DNA of 64,000 nucleotides from Brachymonas wangyanguii (GCF_045055315.1 NZ_CP173677.1:1240001-1304000), one strand, 5' to 3'; counted from the first letter of the stretch, positions 1 through 9,532 are shown. Notes: generated by a model not told the origin, from the letters alone. Made by a program: numbers and translations.

Positions 1-816
1 CGCTTTCGCCCACAGGCCGGCGTGACGCGCCTGTCGATCGGCGTGCAGAGCTTCCAGGACACCCATCTGCAGGCGCTGGGCCGCGTGCATGACCGCGCCC
101 AGGCGCTGGCCGCGGTAGAAGAAGCGGCGCGCAGTTTCAACACCTTCAACCTGGACCTGATGTACGCCTTGCCAGGCCAGACGCTGGCCGGGCTGGAGCA
201 GGACCTGCAGCAGGCGCTGGCGTTTGCGCCGCCACACATCAGCATCTACCACCTGACGGTGGAGCCGAACACCTATTTCGCCAAGTACCCGCCGGCTCAT
301 CTGCCGGATGACGACACGGCCTACGCCATGCTGGACCTGCTGACCGAGCGCACGGCGCAGGCCGGCATGCAGCGCTACGAAGTCTCGGCTTATGCCCGCC
401 CCGGCCATGGCTGCGTGCACAATCGCAACTACTGGGAGTTTGGCGATTACCTTGGCATTGGTGCCGGCGCGCACAGCAAGCTAAGCTTTCCGCATCGCGT
501 GGTACGCCAGGTGCGCGTGCGCGATCCCGGGCGCTATATGCAGCTGGCGCAGCAGGGCACGCCGGTCGCACAACAGCACGAGGTCGCGCGTGAGGATCTG
601 CCCTTCGAGTACATGCTGAATGCGCTGCGCCTGCGCGACGGCTTTGCGCTGGCCGATTTCAGCGGCCGTACCGGCTTGCCGCTGACGGTGATCCAGCAGC
701 CGCTGGAAGAGGCCGAACGCCGTGGCTGGATTCAACGTGATCTGGCGCGTGTCTGGCCGACCGAGCAGGGTTTCGATTTCCTCAGCGACCTGCAGGGGCT
801 GTTCCTGCCGGATTGA
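1..816 (+). CDS. hemW: HemW-type radical SAM heme chaperone (3' part)
   Basis: The gene runs in from the left edge: the frame is open from base 1, so the N-terminal radical SAM Cys motif is missing. The visible C-terminal ~271 residues match the HemW family (formerly called oxygen-independent coproporphyrinogen oxidase-like). The tracts TRLSIGVQSFQD, LDLMYALPGQT and HISIYHLTVEPNT are typical core segments, followed by the HemN C-terminal domain with VHNRNYWEFGDYLGIGAGAHS. HemW proteins bind heme and are thought to deliver it to membrane respiratory enzymes; they are not oxidases. A GTG at 22 is internal and should not be taken as the start. The stop precedes the convergent Fur-family gene by 15 bp. 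Confidence 0.9.
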   Translation, partial: RFRPQAGVTRLSIGVQSFQDTHLQALGRVHDRAQALAAVEEAARSFNTFNLDLMYALPGQTLAGLEQDLQQALAFAPPHISIYHLTVEPNTYFAKYPPAHLPDDDTAYAMLDLLTERTAQAGMQRYEVSAYARPGHGCVHNRNYWEFGDYLGIGAGAHSKLSFPHRVVRQVRVRDPGRYMQLAQQGTPVAQQHEVAREDLPFEYMLNALRLRDGFALADFSGRTGLPLTVIQQPLEEAERRGWIQRDLARVWPTEQGFDFLSDLQGLFLPD

Positions 817-831
817 TGCGCGGCTGCCGAC

Positions 832-1317
832 TCAGGGCTTGTCGCTGTCTTCTTCGCAATCGTGGCACAGGCCGTGTACCGACAGCGTGATGTCGGTGCT
901 GCGCAGGCCTGTCTGCTGCAGCCGGGCGTTGAGCTGCTCCAGCAGCGCCGGCAGCTGCGGATCGTCCGGCAGCGCAGTGAGCGAGTGGCACTGCTCGCAT
1001 TCAAAAAATCCGGATGGCGCCGATTGTGCCAGCGTGAAATGGGCGGTGCGACCGCTGTCCTGGATGCGCGTCAGCAGGTTGGCCTGCACCAGCCGGTCCA
1101 GCACGCGATACAGCGTGACGCGGTCCACCGGCTGGCCGCTGCCATCGGCTTGCAGCGCCTGCATCAGGGACTCATGTGTTTCAGGTGCCTTGCTGGCTTC
1201 CAGCAGGAGCAGCACGCGCAGCACATCGCGCGTGGCGCGCAAGCCGCGCGCGCGTACCAACTCGGCCCAGCGCGTGGCGGGCAGGGGGCTGGTGGGCTGG
1301 ACGGCAGATGTGTTCAT
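832..1317 (-). CDS. Fur-family transcriptional regulator
   Basis: This 161-residue protein has the Fur fold. The winged helix contains THESLMQAL and VTLYRVLDRLVQANLL, the latter being the family recognition helix. Two CxxC pairs, FECEQC and GLCHDC, form the structural zinc site. The usual HHDH cluster just before the first CxxC is replaced by HFTLAQSAPSGFF, so the regulatory metal site looks degenerate. A Zur-like or other metal or redox role is possible; I cannot assign the ligand. ATG at 1317 is preferred, because the only upstream in-frame initiator is TTG at 1326. The gene converges on hemW. Membership of the family is certain, subfamily is not. Confidence 0.85.
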   Translation of the reverse strand: MNTSAVQPTSPLPATRWAELVRARGLRATRDVLRVLLLLEASKAPETHESLMQALQADGSGQPVDRVTLYRVLDRLVQANLLTRIQDSGRTAHFTLAQSAPSGFFECEQCHSLTALPDDPQLPALLEQLNARLQQTGLRSTDITLSVHGLCHDCEEDSDKP

Positions 1318-1379
1318 GGGATACAAGGGCGGTGCTGGCGCAGGACGCCAGTGTGCCTGTGACTATAGCAAAAGCCGGC

Positions 1380-2681
1380 TCAGCTGGCGCTGCGCCGCAA
1401 GGGATTGCGCAAGGCCAGTTCCTGCAGGTAGTCCTGCATGCCCAGGCTTTCACGGTCGAGAAAGCGCTGTACCGCGTCGGCAAATGCCGGATGGGCCAGC
1501 CAGTGCGCGCTGGCGGTCGGGCTGGGCAACAGGGCGCGTGCCATCTTGTGTTCGCCCTGGGCGCCGCCTTCAAAGCGCTGCACTCCGTGGTCGATGCACC
1601 ACTGCAGCGGCTGGTAGTAGCAGGCATCGAAATGCAGGCAATCGACGCGGCGCAGCGCGCCCCAGTAGCGACCATAGGCCACCTGGGGCTGACCGGTGGC
1701 ATCCAGTTGCAGGCCGATCAGGCTGCAGGCGATGGGCTGGCCATCCTGCTCGGCAATGAACAGCAGCCAGTGTTCCGGCATGCTGTGGGCCATGTCGGCG
1801 AAGAATGCCGGTGTCAGATAGGGCGCGTTGCCGTGTTCCAGATAGGTGCGCTCGTAGCAGTGGTAGAAGAACTGCCAGTCCTGTGGCGTGATGTCCGCTC
1901 CGCGCGCCCAGCGGAAACACACGTCGGCTTGTGCCACCTTGCGCTGTTCGGCGCGAATTTTCTTGCGCTTGTCCTGCGCCAGGCTGGCGAGAAAATCCTC
2001 GAAACTGTGCCAGTCGGCTGCGCCAGGCTGCAGCTGCGCGCGGTTCTGCCAGTGGAATTGCACGCCGTCGCGCAGCATCAGGTCCTGCGCTTCGGCGCAA
2101 GCCAGATCAGCTTCGTCTCCGAGCAGCAGGTGCAGGCTGGACAGCGCGTTGTCATCGGCCCAGGCCACGGCCAGTTGCAGCAGCGCTTGGCGCCAGGCTG
2201 GCGACCGTGCCAGCAGACGGCTGCCCGGTACCGGCGTAAACGGCACGGCGATCAGCGCCTTCGGGTAGTAGTCCAGGCCGTGTTCGGCATAGGCACGCGC
2301 CCAGGCCCAGTCGAACACGTATTCGCCATAGGAATGGGATTTGAGGTAGAGCGGGCAGGCCGCCATCAGGCAATCGCCTTGCCACAAGGCCAGGAATTGC
2401 GGCTGCCAGCCGCTGTCGGCCACGGCACTGCCACTGGCGTGCATGGCCTGCAGGTAGGCGTGGCGCATGAAGGGCGTGGGAGCAGCCTGCAGCGCCAGCA
2501 GCGCGTCCCAGTCGGCCGCCGGAATCTGTCCTGGTGCCGATGCCAGTTGCAGCCGCAGCGCCCCATGGCATGCGGCCAAGGCTGACAGGACGGCTGTCGT
2601 TTGTGCGCCATAATCGGCCAGAGAGGGCGCGGTACCGGTGTGGTCCGCCTGCCCGATGGATGCTTGCTGCTGATTCGACAT
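1380..2681 (-). CDS. FemAB-like GNAT acyltransferase (DUF482 family)
   Basis: This 433-residue protein matches the FemAB-like / DUF482 group (often named peptidogalycan biosynthesis/recognition protein), which has a GNAT-type fold. Characteristic stretches are KKIRAEQRKV, GNAPYLTPAFF, a paired aromatic GRYWGA segment and the C-terminal FEGGAQGEHKMARALLP. The reaction is not established for the family; an amino-acyl or acyl transfer is inferred. An upstream extension is open to 3014 but would overlap the divergent gene at 2745 and has shadow-like composition, so ATG at 2681 is chosen. It is divergent from the DUF2868 gene, with about 60 bp between the starts. Confidence 0.8.
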   Translation of the reverse strand: MSNQQQASIGQADHTGTAPSLADYGAQTTAVLSALAACHGALRLQLASAPGQIPAADWDALLALQAAPTPFMRHAYLQAMHASGSAVADSGWQPQFLALWQGDCLMAACPLYLKSHSYGEYVFDWAWARAYAEHGLDYYPKALIAVPFTPVPGSRLLARSPAWRQALLQLAVAWADDNALSSLHLLLGDEADLACAEAQDLMLRDGVQFHWQNRAQLQPGAADWHSFEDFLASLAQDKRKKIRAEQRKVAQADVCFRWARGADITPQDWQFFYHCYERTYLEHGNAPYLTPAFFADMAHSMPEHWLLFIAEQDGQPIACSLIGLQLDATGQPQVAYGRYWGALRRVDCLHFDACYYQPLQWCIDHGVQRFEGGAQGEHKMARALLPSPTASAHWLAHPAFADAVQRFLDRESLGMQDYLQELALRNPLRRSAS

Positions 2682-2744
2682 GGCCCAGATTATCCGATTC
2701 CCCCACTTGCCACTGCCCGGACAGGGTCTTGCCGGAGTGCGTCC

Positions 2745-4165
2745 ATGAGCCTGCCGCACTCCCGCCTGCAACAGTTCAGCACCGCCCAGGCGATCCAGCT
2801 GCTCGAAGCGAACGGTCCGCTCGACGATGCCCAGGCGCTGCGCCAGGCGCATCGCCAGAGTACGGATCGCGGCACGCGCGTGCTCTGGCGCGCCTGGCTG
2901 CTGGGCGCGCGTCTGGGCCTGCCCGAGGCCTGGCAGCACTGGCGCAGCAGCGCCGGCTGGGTGATGCTGGGGCTGGCCGTGCTGATGCTGCTGTCGTCCT
3001 GGGGTGCGGCGCAACCGTGCTGGGGCAGGGCCGCAGCATCAACGCGGTGGCGGCCTTTGTCAGCCTGCTCGGGTCGCATCTGCTGATGCTGCTGCTCTGG
3101 CTGCTGGGACTGGTGCTGTTGCGCAAGCCGCAGGGCGGCGCCCTGCTGGGCACGCTGGCGATGCGCCTGACCGCACGCCTGCCGCTGCAGCGCGGGCCAC
3201 AGGCAGCGGCGCTGTTCCAGGGCCTGACGCGCACGCTGCAGCAGCAGCGCATCGGTAGCTGGTTCTACGGCGCCATCAGCCACGGCATCTGGGCGCTGTG
3301 CTTTGTGCTGATGCTGCTGGCGCTCTGGTTCGGCTTTTCCTTCCACGCCTACCGCCTGAGCTGGGAAACCACCATCCTCAGCGACGATTTCTTCCGTGGC
3401 TTTGTCCATCTCACTGGCTGGCTGCCGGCGCAGCTGGGCTTCCCCTTGCCCGATGCCGCCTCGGTGCACGCGGCCGGCCTGGGCGAGGGTGGTGACCAGC
3501 GTGCCTGGGCCTGGTGGCTGATGGGTTGCGTGGTTGTCTATGGCCTGATCCCGCGCCTGCTGCTGGCCGTGCTCTGCCTGCTGGCCTGGCGCTGGGCGCA
3601 ATCGCGGCTGCAGGTGGATCTGAGCGATCCCTATGTGCGCCGCTTGCTGGCACGTTTCGAGGCGCTGGACCCGCCACCGGAAGTGATCGATCCGGAGCGT
3701 GCCGCACCCCTGCAGTCGTCCCGCTACACGCATGATCCGGCAGCCGCGCCCGGCGAGCCGGCCCTGATCGGTTTTGAATTGCCGCCGGATTGGTCCTGGT
3801 CGCCCGCCAGTCTGCAGCCCGATGACCGTTGCTGGCAACAGAACCTGAGCGGCAGCAGCGAAGAGCGCGCTGCACTGCTGCAAAAGGTACAGGAACTGCA
3901 TCCAGCGCGCCTGCTGGTTGCCGTCTGGGCCGGCAGCAGTCCGGATCGTGGCACGGCGCGCCTGCTGCGTGACCTGCAGGCTGCCAGCGGTGCCACGCTG
4001 GCATTGTGGCTGCAGGGCCCACAGGCCACCGATGCGCAGGCGCAGCAGCGCTGGCAGCAGTGGTTGCAGGCCAGTGAGCTGCAGGCGCCGGTCTGGTCGC
4101 AGGACGCGCAGGCGCTGGCCTGGCTGCGCCAACCGGTCGCTGCCAACTCCGGAGAGAACGCATGA
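2745..4165 (+). pseudogene. DUF2868 membrane protein, apparent frameshift
   Basis: Two overlapping frames together make one DUF2868-type membrane protein of about 473 residues, close to the normal family length. The first frame starts at ATG 2745 (MSLPHSRLQQF) and runs to about 3005. The rest, from GATVLGQGRSINAVAA onward, is in another frame and ends at 4165. The break lies at the G-run 3001-3004; one extra G would restore a continuous protein. Hydrophobic segments lie around codons 70-85, 100-120, 190-210 and 260-290, followed by a cytosolic C-terminal half. The stop overlaps the next start by ATGA. DUF2868 commonly precedes a DUF3482 GTPase in Burkholderiales; function is unknown. A sequencing indel is more likely than true decay. 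Confidence 0.75.
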
Positions 4166-5739
4166 AACAGCCCCTGCACATCGCTGTCGTCGGCCACACC
4201 AATGCCGGCAAGACCTCGCTGCTGCGCACGCTGACGCGGCAGGTGGCGTTTGGCGAGGTGTCCGACCGGCCTGGTACCACGCGCCATGCCGAAAGCATCG
4301 AGCTGCGCGTGGACGGTGCCGCCGCCGTGCGCTTCTACGACACGCCGGGGCTGGAAGATTCCGTGGCGCTGCTCGATTACCTCAACACCCAGCCCGGCAT
4401 CAGCCGCCCCGACAAGGTACGCGCCTTTCTGCAGGGCCCGGAGGCGCGCGGCACCTTCGAGCAGGAGGCCAAGGTATTACGCACCTTGCTGGAGCAGGCC
4501 GATGCCGCCATGTACGTGATCGACACGCGCGAAGCGGTGCTGCCCAAGCACCGCGCCGAGTGCGAGATCCTGACCTGGTGCGCGCGTCCGGTGATGCCGG
4601 TGCTCAACTTCGTCGCCTCGCCTGATAGCCGCGAACAGGCCTGGGACCAGGCCATGCTCGATGCCAATCTGCATGTACAGATCGCTTTCGATGCAGTGGC
4701 ACCCTTTATTGGTGCCGAACGCCGCCTGTACGGCGACCTGGCCACGCTGCTGAGTCCGCATCGCGAGGAATTGCTCGAAGTCGTGTCCTGGCTGGAGCAG
4801 GAGCAGGAAGCGCGCCGTCGGGCCAGCTGCCGCGCCGTGGCCGATACCCTGATCGATCTGGCCGCCATGCGTCGTGTCATCAGCGCCGAGGAGCACGCCG
4901 ACAGCGAACGCCAGCAGACCCATGTGCGCGATTTCCGCGAGGCGGTGCTGACGCGCGCGCGCCGCAGCGTCGATGAGTTGCTCGCGATCCAGGCCTTCCG
5001 CCCGGACGATGCCGAACTTGCCAGTCTGCCCGGCCTGCAGGGCCGCTGGGAAGATGATTTGTTCAACCCCGAGGTGCTGAAGGAAGCCGGCAAGAAGCTG
5101 GGCATGGGCGCAGCCGTCGGTGCCGGCATTGGCGCCGTAGCCGATGTGGCGCTGGCTGGCCTGTCCTTTGGCACCGGTACCACGCTCGGTGCCACCATCG
5201 GCGGCCTGGCCAGCCAGGGCTGGCGGCCGCTGTGGCGCAAGATCGACAACCGCATGCAGGGCGTGCAGGAGCTGACGCTGGAAGATCCAGTGCTGCTGGT
5301 GCTGACGGATCAGCTGCTGCGCCTGCTGCTGGCGCTGGAGCAGCGCGGCCATGCCGCCATGGACAAGCTGCGCCTGGCCGATGAGGCCAGTGGCGAAGGC
5401 AAGCTGGCACACCGCCTGTCGGGCGTGATCGAGGCGCTGGCACCAGCGCGTGGCCATCCCGAATGGGAACAGGTCAAGGCAGGCTGGTCCATGTCCGATC
5501 TCAGGCAGCAGGCGCAGGCAGGAAAGTCTGACCGATGCGCTGAATCCGTTCAGCGCCGTGCGCGCCGAGTTGGGTCGGCTGGGCGACTGGATGCCGTTCG
5601 GCTCCGGCGGCGATCGCGATGCCTGTCTGGCCGAGGTCAGCCAGGCCTTGCGTCAGGTGCTGCCAAGCCCGGGACGGTGAAGCGGGCTGGGACCTGGTTC
5701 ATAATGCCGCATCGGCCTGCGTGCCCTGACTTTTCCTGA
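4162..5739 (+). CDS. DUF3482 GTPase-like protein, C-terminus frameshifted
   Basis: The N-terminus is a TRAFAC-type GTPase domain: P-loop GHTNAGKTS near residue 12, a switch region RPGTTRH and DTPG as G3. A Gly-rich hydrophobic stretch around residues 315-350 (GMGAAVGAGIGAV...) looks membrane-inserting, as in the DUF3482 family. As written the frame runs to 5739, but the last ~70 residues are unlike the family. A different frame from about 5523 (SLTDALNPFSAVRAELGRLG) carries the expected end and stops at 5680. Removing one A from the AAA at 5522-5524 joins the two. The start overlaps the DUF2868 stop by four bases (ATGA), so the pair is translationally coupled. The cellular role is unknown. 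Confidence 0.8.
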   Translation: MKQPLHIAVVGHTNAGKTSLLRTLTRQVAFGEVSDRPGTTRHAESIELRVDGAAAVRFYDTPGLEDSVALLDYLNTQPGISRPDKVRAFLQGPEARGTFEQEAKVLRTLLEQADAAMYVIDTREAVLPKHRAECEILTWCARPVMPVLNFVASPDSREQAWDQAMLDANLHVQIAFDAVAPFIGAERRLYGDLATLLSPHREELLEVVSWLEQEQEARRRASCRAVADTLIDLAAMRRVISAEEHADSERQQTHVRDFREAVLTRARRSVDELLAIQAFRPDDAELASLPGLQGRWEDDLFNPEVLKEAGKKLGMGAAVGAGIGAVADVALAGLSFGTGTTLGATIGGLASQGWRPLWRKIDNRMQGVQELTLEDPVLLVLTDQLLRLLLALEQRGHAAMDKLRLADEASGEGKLAHRLSGVIEALAPARGHPEWEQVKAGWSMSDLRQQAQAGKSDRCAESVQRRARRVGSAGRLDAVRLRRRSRCLSGRGQPGLASGAAKPGTVKRAGTWFIMPHRPACPDFS

Positions 5740-5748
5740 TGGCCTGCC

Positions 5749-7469
5749 ATGTCACTGTCCCTCTGTGTCGCCCAGCTCAATCCCACGGTCGGAGATTTTT
5801 CCGGCAACGTCCGCCGCATCGTCGAGGCGGCGCGCCAGGCCCATGCGCAAGGCGCGCAACTGGTGCTGACTGGCGAAATGTCGGTCTGTGGCTATTCTCC
5901 CGCTGATCTGTGGCTGCGCCCGGCCTTTGTCCAGGCCTGCGAGGAGGCGGTCGATGCCATCGCCGCCGAGCTGGCTGATCTGCCCGATCTCACCGTGGTG
6001 GTCGGCCACGTCAGTGGCCAGGCCGATATCCGCACGCGCTCGGTCAGCGTGCAGCAGCGCAGCAATGTGGTTACGGCGCTGCGTGCTGGCCAGCGCATTG
6101 CCAGCTATGCAAAGCAGCAACTGCCCAATTACCAGCTGTTTGATGAACAGCGCTACTTTGCGCCGGGCAGCGACAGCTGCGTCATCGAGGTGCAGGGCGT
6201 GCGCGTCGGCCTGATCATCTGCGAAGACAGCTGGTTCGATGCTCCCGCGCAACAGGCTGTCGCCGCTGGTGCCGAGCTGATCGCTGTGCTCAACGCCTCG
6301 CCGTACCACATGGGCAAGTCGCGCGATCGCGAAAAGCGCATCGCCAGCCTGGCCGCACTGGTGCAGCGCCCGGTCGTCTACGCCCACATGGTGGGTGGCC
6401 AGGACGAAGCCGTATTCGATGGCGGCTCCTTTGCCGTGCAGGCCGATGGCAGTCTGGCCGGCCGTGCCGCCAGTTTTGCCGAAGACAACTGGCTGGTACA
6501 GCTGCAGCAGCAGGGCAGGGCGATCGCCTGAACCTGGCTGCCAGCACCGCCGCCACCTTCGAGCGCGACGGCCAGATCGGCCTGCCGCCGTACCAGTACG
6601 GCTACAGCAGCGCCGAGGTCTGGCAGGCGCTGGTCATGGGCACGCGCGACTACGTACGCAAGAGCGGCTTCAGCGATGTGCTGATTGGCCTGTCTGGCGG
6701 CATGGATTCGGCGCTGGTGCTGGCGATCGCCGTGGATGCGCTGGGCGCGGACCATGTGCGCACCGTCATGATGCCCTCGCCCTATACCGCCGATATTTCC
6801 CTGATCGATGCGCGCGACATGGCCGAGCGCGTCGGCGTGCGCTACGACGAGCTGCTGATCCAGGACACTTTCGAGCAGTTCCGCAGTACGCTGGCGCCGC
6901 TGTTCGAGGGCCGTGCGGAAGACACCACCGAAGAGAACATCCAGGCGCGCGTGCGCGGCACGCTGCTGATGGCGCTGTCCAACAAGTTCGGCAGCCTGGT
7001 GCTGACCACCGGCAACAAGAGCGAGCTTTCCACTGGCTACTGCACGCTCTACGGCGACATGGCTGGCGGCTTTGCCCCGATCAAGGACGTGCTCAAGACC
7101 CAGGTATTTGCACTGGCGCGCTGGCGCAATGCCCACGATCCCTTCGGCACCGGCAGCAACCCGATTCCGGAGCGCATCATCACGCGTCCGCCCAGCGCCG
7201 AACTGCGCCCGGACCAGACCGACCAGGACAGCCTGCCGCCCTACGAGGTGCTGGACGCCATCGTCATGCGCTACATGGAAAACGATGTCCCGGTCGCCGA
7301 ATTGCTGGCGCAGGGCCTGCCAGCCGAAGCAGTCGACAAGGTCACGCGCCTGATCCGCATCAGCGAGTACAAGCGCCAGCAGGCCGCCATCGGCGTGCGC
7401 ATTTCGCATCGCAGCTACGGCAAGGACTGGCGCTACCCGCTGGTCAACCGTTTCCGCGAAGCAGTTTGA
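5749..7469 (+). pseudogene. nadE: Glutamine-dependent NAD+ synthetase, apparent frameshift
   Basis: Two frames together encode a complete two-domain NadE of about 573 residues. The first (5749-6531) is the carbon-nitrogen hydrolase (glutaminase) domain with the Glu-Lys-Cys triad in TGEMSVCGY (E43), YAKQQLPNY (K122) and LIICEDSW (C158). The second, open from before 6519 to 7469, is the synthetase domain with the PP-loop SGGMDS and the downstream TTGNKSE. The join falls at the G-runs 6512-6520; one extra G restores the frame, giving RLNLAASTAATF. NadE amidates deamido-NAD using glutamine and is normally essential. A real inactivating mutation is therefore unlikely unless another copy exists. 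glnB follows, a common betaproteobacterial arrangement. Confidence 0.85.
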
Positions 7470-7560
7470 GTCGCAACAAGCCCAAAACGCATTTCTGGAC
7501 ACAGGTTTTTGTTGCACAATTGGAACAGCAACCACTTACCCTACAGCAGGAGCACTTTTC

Positions 7561-7899
7561 ATGAAACAGATCACCGCCATCATCAAGCCCTTCAAGCTGG
7601 ATGAAGTCCGTGAGGCGCTGGCCGAATGCGGTGTCAACGGCCTGACCGTCACCGAGGTCAAGGGCTTTGGCCGCCAGAAGGGCCATACCGAGCTTTACCG
7701 TGGTGCCGAATACGTGGTCGACTTCCTGCCCAAGGTCAAGGTCGAGGTAGTGGTGCGTAGCGAAGACGTTGATGCCTGCGTCGATGCCATCGTGCAATCT
7801 GCCCGTACCGGCAAGATCGGCGACGGCAAGATCTTCGTCAGCCCGGTCGAGCGCATCGTGCGTATCCGCACCGGCGAAGAAGACGATATCGCGGTCTGA
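7561..7899 (+). CDS. glnB: Nitrogen regulatory protein P-II
   Basis: This is a 112-residue P-II signal protein, near identical in pattern to GlnB. The T-loop RGAEYVVDF carries the uridylylation site Tyr51, and the C-loop has TGKIGDGKIFV. The C-terminus RIRTGEEDDIAV is the GlnB type. P-II trimers sense 2-oxoglutarate and ATP/ADP and report nitrogen status to GlnE, NtrB and other partners. A strong ribosome binding site (AGGAG) lies seven bases before the ATG. It follows nadE by 91 bp; glutamine-dependent NAD synthesis next to the glutamine sensor is a conserved order. GlnK is a less likely alternative because no amtB is adjacent. Confidence 0.95.
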   Translation: MKQITAIIKPFKLDEVREALAECGVNGLTVTEVKGFGRQKGHTELYRGAEYVVDFLPKVKVEVVVRSEDVDACVDAIVQSARTGKIGDGKIFVSPVERIVRIRTGEEDDIAV

Positions 7900-7926
7900 T
7901 TTTGTCCCCGTTTTTCGCCCTGTTTG

Positions 7927-7947
7927 AGGGCTGACCCGTTCAGCCCT
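7927..7947. terminator. Hairpin between glnB and LOG gene
   Basis: An 8-bp stem AGGGCTGA/TCAGCCCT with a 5-nt loop sits between the converging genes and overlaps the LOG stop codon. A T-rich stretch precedes it, but no good U-run follows on either strand, so it is a weak terminator candidate. Confidence 0.35.
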
Positions 7948-8539
7948 GCACCAGGTATTCCAGCGTCGGCGCCACCTCGGTGCCCACGTGGATCATCTCC
8001 ATCTGGTAAGGCTTCATGAAGCCGGCGTTCACCGAGCCTTGCAGAAAGGTCATCAGGTGGTCGTAATAGCCCGCCGTGTTCAGCACGGCCACCGGCTTGT
8101 CGTGGTAGCCCAGCTGCTTCCAGGTCCAGGCTTCAAACAGTTCCTCGAAAGTGCCGATACCGCCAGCCAGTGCCAGAAACGCCGTGCAGCGTTCGGCCAT
8201 CATGTGCTTGCGCTGGTGCATCGTCTCCACGATATGCAGCTCGGTGCAGGCATGATGCGCCCACTCGCGCTCCACTAGCGCCTTGGGAATCACGCCCACC
8301 ACGCGGCCGCCGGCCTGCAGTGCCGCATCAGCCACCACACCCATCAGGCCATTGTGGCCACCACCATAGACCAGCTGGCCGCCATGGCGCGCGATCCAGC
8401 TGCCGACTTCGCGTGCGGCGTCGGCAAAGCGTTCATCCACGCCCGGCTGCGAGGCGCAGTAGACGCAGATGGAAAAACGCGGATCCGGATCGGAAAACAG
8501 GCCTTGCACGCTGGAAGCGGGGCTGGGGCGGTCGGTCAT
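7940..8539 (-). CDS. LOG-family (TIGR00730) nucleotide phosphoribohydrolase
   Basis: This 199-residue Rossmann-fold protein belongs to the LOG family. It has GGGHNGLMG for the nucleotide phosphate and the signature GGIGTFEELFEAW. The residue before GG is Ala rather than the usual Pro of PGGxGTxxE. Family members cleave nucleoside 5'-monophosphates to base plus ribose phosphate, the cytokinin-activating reaction in plants; in bacteria the substrate is often unproven. ATG at 8539 has a GGAG ribosome binding site. The longer reading would need TTG at 8569 and would overlap dgkA. A second, longer LOG protein lies at 36085-37029. Confidence 0.85.
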   Translation of the reverse strand: MTDRPSPASSVQGLFSDPDPRFSICVYCASQPGVDERFADAAREVGSWIARHGGQLVYGGGHNGLMGVVADAALQAGGRVVGVIPKALVEREWAHHACTELHIVETMHQRKHMMAERCTAFLALAGGIGTFEELFEAWTWKQLGYHDKPVAVLNTAGYYDHLMTFLQGSVNAGFMKPYQMEMIHVGTEVAPTLEYLVQG

Positions 8540-8552
8540 GGCAGGCTCCGGT

Positions 8553-8972
8553 TCAGAACTGGTTGGCAAAGTGCACCCAGAGCATGGTGAACCAGGTCAC
8601 TGCGCAGAGCAGGGTGCTCAGGAATACGGCGGCGCTGCCAAAGTCCTTGGCCATCTTGGCCAGCGGGTGCAGCTCCAGGCTGGTGTGGTCAATCGCGCAC
8701 TCGATGCCGCTGTTGAGTAGCTCCACGATCATCATCAGCACCAGCACCGTGGACAGCACCACGGTTTCCAGCCAGGTGCGGCCCAGCAGGATCGCCAGCG
8801 GAATGCCGATCACGGTCAGGGTGAGCTCCTGGCGGAAGGCCGGTGACTCGCGCACGGCGGCACGCAGGCCGGCCCAGGAATACTGCGTGGCGTGCCAGAG
8901 CCGGCTCAGGCCGCGACGCGTCTTTTGCGGAATGACGGCCTCCTGGGCCTTGCGAACGTCGTCTTCAATCAT
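8553..8972 (-). CDS. dgkA: Diacylglycerol kinase
   Basis: This is a small (139-residue) integral membrane kinase of the prokaryotic DgkA type. Three hydrophobic helices are visible (LTVIGIPLAILL, TVVLSTVLVLMMIVEL, AAVFLSTLLCAVTWFTML). The family signature ELLNSGIECAIDH lies between helices 2 and 3, and a membrane-surface helix with FRQE precedes helix 1. DgkA phosphorylates diacylglycerol to phosphatidic acid for lipid recycling. ATG at 8972 overlaps the upstream gene's stop as ATGA, implying translational coupling; an in-frame ATG four codons upstream is less likely. The LOG gene follows 13 bp downstream, so RDD-dgkA-LOG probably form one operon. Confidence 0.9.
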   Translation of the reverse strand: MIEDDVRKAQEAVIPQKTRRGLSRLWHATQYSWAGLRAAVRESPAFRQELTLTVIGIPLAILLGRTWLETVVLSTVLVLMMIVELLNSGIECAIDHTSLELHPLAKMAKDFGSAAVFLSTLLCAVTWFTMLWVHFANQF

Positions 8973-9532
8973 AGCTGCCACCATTTGCGCTCGCGTTCGG
9001 CGCGTGCCGGCGGCTTGCGGTAGACCAGCCGGGTACCGGCCAGCAGATCATGTAGAAATTGCTTGCCTGGCATCAGCAGGCTGAGCAGGGCCCATACAAC
9101 CACCCAGCACACCAGCAGCAACACGGCCAGGCCGGCGTGTTCAGTCCAGTGGCTGCTGAACGACAGCAGCACCAGCGGTGGCAGGAACCAGATCCAGCCC
9201 AGCACATAGCGCAGGCAGGCACGCCCCAGTGTCACAGGCTGTCCGGACTTGTCCGTCATGCGGATATGCCAGGTCTTCATCGCCAGCGTATGGCCCTTGG
9301 TCCAGAAGAACACGAAATACAGGCCCAGCAGCAGGAATATGAACAGCTGCTGCCAGTGGCGGTTTTCCAGCGCATGGCGCTGACCAACGGCCACGGAAAA
9401 CAGGAAGCCGCCCAGGAAGATCACGCCAAACAGCAGGATGCCCTCGTAGAACCAGCAGGCCATGCGACGTCCCAGGCCGGGCGTGATCATGGAGGTGTCG
9501 GGGGCAGGGGGGCGGGACGGTGTGGTGCTCAT
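8969..9532 (-). CDS. RDD-family membrane protein
   Basis: This 187-residue protein has the RDD-domain layout: an N-terminal RRMACWFYEGILLFGVIFLGG helix region, then LFIFLLLGLYFVFFWTKGHTLAMKTWHIRM, then a long hydrophobic C-terminal segment. The family's conserved Arg and Asp residues are partly visible (GRRMACW; PGKQFLHDLLAGTRLV). Some RDD proteins have been linked to ion transport, but function here is unknown. ATG at 9532 (MSTTPSR) is chosen. The frame stays open to 9730, but the upstream part is low-quality sequence overlapping the ilvB promoter region. Confidence 0.75.
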   Translation of the reverse strand: MSTTPSRPPAPDTSMITPGLGRRMACWFYEGILLFGVIFLGGFLFSVAVGQRHALENRHWQQLFIFLLLGLYFVFFWTKGHTLAMKTWHIRMTDKSGQPVTLGRACLRYVLGWIWFLPPLVLLSFSSHWTEHAGLAVLLLVCWVVVWALLSLLMPGKQFLHDLLAGTRLVYRKPPARAERERKWWQL

